NCBI GenBank assembly: GCA_003250235.1
Contig: QKGY01000003.1
Span: 1 to 7,867, forward strand
DNA length: 7,867 nt
Source: Desulfuromonadaceae bacterium
GTDB taxonomy: Bacteria > Desulfobacterota > Desulfuromonadia > Desulfuromonadales > SZUA-540
Direction: 5' to 3'
Shown here: in pieces, positions 6,826-7,867 of the stretch
Numbering within the stretch: position 1 is the first letter of the stretch
Layout: each line of letters begins with the position of its first letter
Notes under the pieces: generated by a model
What the model was told of the DNA's origin: nothing
What the model saw: only the letters and a program-made list of their open reading frames with translations
Databases searched by the model: none
Position numbers and translations under genes: made by a program

Positions 6826-6879
6826 ACGACTTCGGGCTTCAGCTGCAGGGTACCCTGTCGACCCTGAGGCCCAAGTCGT
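6826..6879 (+). other. Long intergenic hairpin between guaB and guaA
   Basis: ACGACTTCGGGCTTCAG (6826-6842) pairs with CTGAGGCCCAAGTCGT (6864-6879) over 16 base pairs with a single bulged C (6833) and one G-U pair. The apical part holds the 12-base palindrome CAGGGTACCCTG (6846-6857) and a second copy of ACCCTG (6861-6866), so alternative pairings are possible. No U-tract follows; the stem ends 10 bases before the GGAAGG ribosome site of guaA. It may stabilise or divide the guaBA message or tune guaA expression. That is inference; the complementarity itself is seen directly. Confidence 0.75.
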
Positions 6880-6889
6880 GTTGATATCC

Positions 6890-6895
6890 GGAAGG
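6890..6895 (+). promoter_or_regulatory. Ribosome binding site of guaA
   Basis: GGAAGG lies 7 bases before ATG 6903 and supports that start. It begins 10 bases after the foot of the spacer hairpin, so the hairpin leaves the site free as drawn. Confidence 0.7.
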
Positions 6896-6902
6896 TCTTT
6901 TC

Positions 6903-7867
6903 ATGCACGACATTCACAGCGAAAAAATCCTCATCCTCGATTTTGGCTCCCAGTACACCCAGTTGATCGCTCGCCGGGTGCGCGAAGCCCATGTCTACTG
7001 CGAGTTGCATCCTTTCGACATGGACCTGGAGGCCATCCGCCGCTTTGCTCCCAAAGGGATCATCCTTTCCGGCGGGCCCAAATCCGTCTATGAAGCGGGA
7101 GCCCCGGCTGTGGAGGAGGCCCTGTTCGAGCTTGGGGTCCCCGTTCTCGGTATCTGCTACGGCATGCAGCTGATGTCCCGCCATTTCGGCGGCGAGGTGG
7201 TACCGGCCGGCAAACGGGAGTTCGGTCACGCCGATCTCCGGGCCCAGGCGACCCCCGGACCCCTTTTCGACGGGTTCTTTGCAGAGGGGGAAAGTTCGGT
7301 GTGGATGAGTCATGGTGACCATGTTTCCCGGATTCCGCAGGGATTCGAGGTGGTGGCTCAGACGCAGAACGCACCCGTCTGCGCCATTCAGGACGTCGCC
7401 CGCAAGCTCTACGGCGTTCAGTTCCACCCCGAGGTCAACCATACCCCGCGCGGGGAGGTTCTCCTCGACACCTTCGTTCGCAAGATCTGCGGTTGCAGCG
7501 GGACCTGGACCCCCGGAAAGATCATCGAAGACGCCATCGTGCGCATCCGTGAGCAGGTCGGCAACGATCGCGTCATTCTCGGGCTGTCGGGCGGGGTCGA
7601 CTCTTCGGTGGCCGCCGCGCTGATTCACCGGGCGATCGGCGAGCAGCTCACCTGCGTGTTCGTCGACAACGGACTGCTGCGCCTCAGCGAAGGGGACCAG
7701 GTCATGGCCACCTTTGCCGAGAACATGGGGGTGAAGGTCATCCGGGTCAACGCCGAAGAGCGTTTTCTCTCCAAGCTGGCGGGGGTCACCGACCCCGAAG
7801 CCAAGCGCAAGATCATCGGCGGCCTGTTCGTCGACATCTTCGAGGAAGAGGCCGGCAAGATCTCCGA
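6903..7867 (+). CDS. guaA: GMP synthase (glutamine-hydrolysing), partial, cut by window end
   Basis: The first 321 codons of GuaA, about 60% of the usual 510-525 residues; the frame is open to the window edge, so there is no stop here. GuaA aminates XMP to GMP using ATP and glutamine-derived ammonia. Residues about 8-195 are a class I glutamine amidotransferase: DFGSQYTQLI at 13-22, SGGP at 56-59, nucleophile C85 in GICYGMQ, and H175/E177 in QFHPEV. The PP-loop ATP pyrophosphatase domain follows, with LSGGVDSSV at 228-236 binding ATP pyrophosphate, then VFVDNGLLR at 252-260. The C-terminal dimerisation domain lies outside the window. The protein begins MHDIHSEKILILDFG. It follows guaB after 86 bases without its own visible promoter, so it is probably co-transcribed, giving IMP to XMP to GMP from one message. 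Confidence 0.97.
   Translation, partial: MHDIHSEKILILDFGSQYTQLIARRVREAHVYCELHPFDMDLEAIRRFAPKGIILSGGPKSVYEAGAPAVEEALFELGVPVLGICYGMQLMSRHFGGEVVPAGKREFGHADLRAQATPGPLFDGFFAEGESSVWMSHGDHVSRIPQGFEVVAQTQNAPVCAIQDVARKLYGVQFHPEVNHTPRGEVLLDTFVRKICGCSGTWTPGKIIEDAIVRIREQVGNDRVILGLSGGVDSSVAAALIHRAIGEQLTCVFVDNGLLRLSEGDQVMATFAENMGVKVIRVNAEERFLSKLAGVTDPEAKRKIIGGLFVDIFEEEAGKIS

Noticed and set aside
6826..6902. Intrinsic terminator or riboswitch in the guaB-guaA spacer
   Set aside because: No U-run follows the stem, and the structure is a simple hairpin lacking the three-way junction and conserved loops of purine riboswitches.
1..7867. Mobile elements, CRISPR array, tRNA or phage signs
   Set aside because: I saw no transposase motifs, terminal inverted repeats, spaced direct repeats or tRNA-like cloverleaf. 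Composition is even along the window.

Overview
The window looks like chromosomal DNA of a free-living Gram-negative bacterium, most likely a deltaproteobacterium of the Desulfuromonadales type (Geobacter, Desulfuromonas, Pelobacter relatives). This rests on the GC-rich codon usage, the PATAN (DUF4388) and receiver signalling proteins, and the style of the guaB-guaA pair. It is an inference without a database search. All genes are on the + strand and packed tightly. I see no mobile element, tRNA, rRNA or CRISPR array.

Region 1 (71-5194) is a compact four-gene cluster that is probably one transcript. Gene 1 (71-1936) is a 621-residue multidomain response regulator with an intact receiver, a GAF-like domain, a GGDEF-type fold whose active-site motif is destroyed, and a C-terminal domain resembling DICT. 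Eight bases later, gene 2 (1945-3429) encodes a 494-residue protein with a degenerate receiver, a PATAN/DUF4388 domain and a C-terminal segment that aligns with an MglA/CvnD-type small GTPase but lacks the P-loop. Gene 3 (3426-4082) overlaps gene 2 by ATGA and encodes a PHP-domain metal-dependent phosphoesterase with a full ligand set. Gene 4 (4124-5194) is an M42 family zinc/cobalt aminopeptidase. A strong rho-independent terminator (5205-5242) closes the cluster.

Region 2 (5269 to the end) is the guanine nucleotide operon. A good sigma-70 type promoter (TTGACT, 18 bp, TACTAT) lies directly after the terminator. It precedes guaB (IMP dehydrogenase, complete) and guaA (GMP synthase, first 321 codons, cut by the window end). 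The 86-base guaB-guaA spacer contains a long, nearly perfect hairpin without a U-tract.

The guaBA genes are ordinary housekeeping: IMP to XMP to GMP. The part worth a second look is the signalling pair in front. Several nucleotide-binding or catalytic modules in it (GGDEF, receiver, GTPase-like) seem to have been kept as folds while losing their active sites, which suggests a scaffold or protein-interaction role. The link between this pair and the PHP and M42 enzymes is suggested only by gene order and the tight overlaps.
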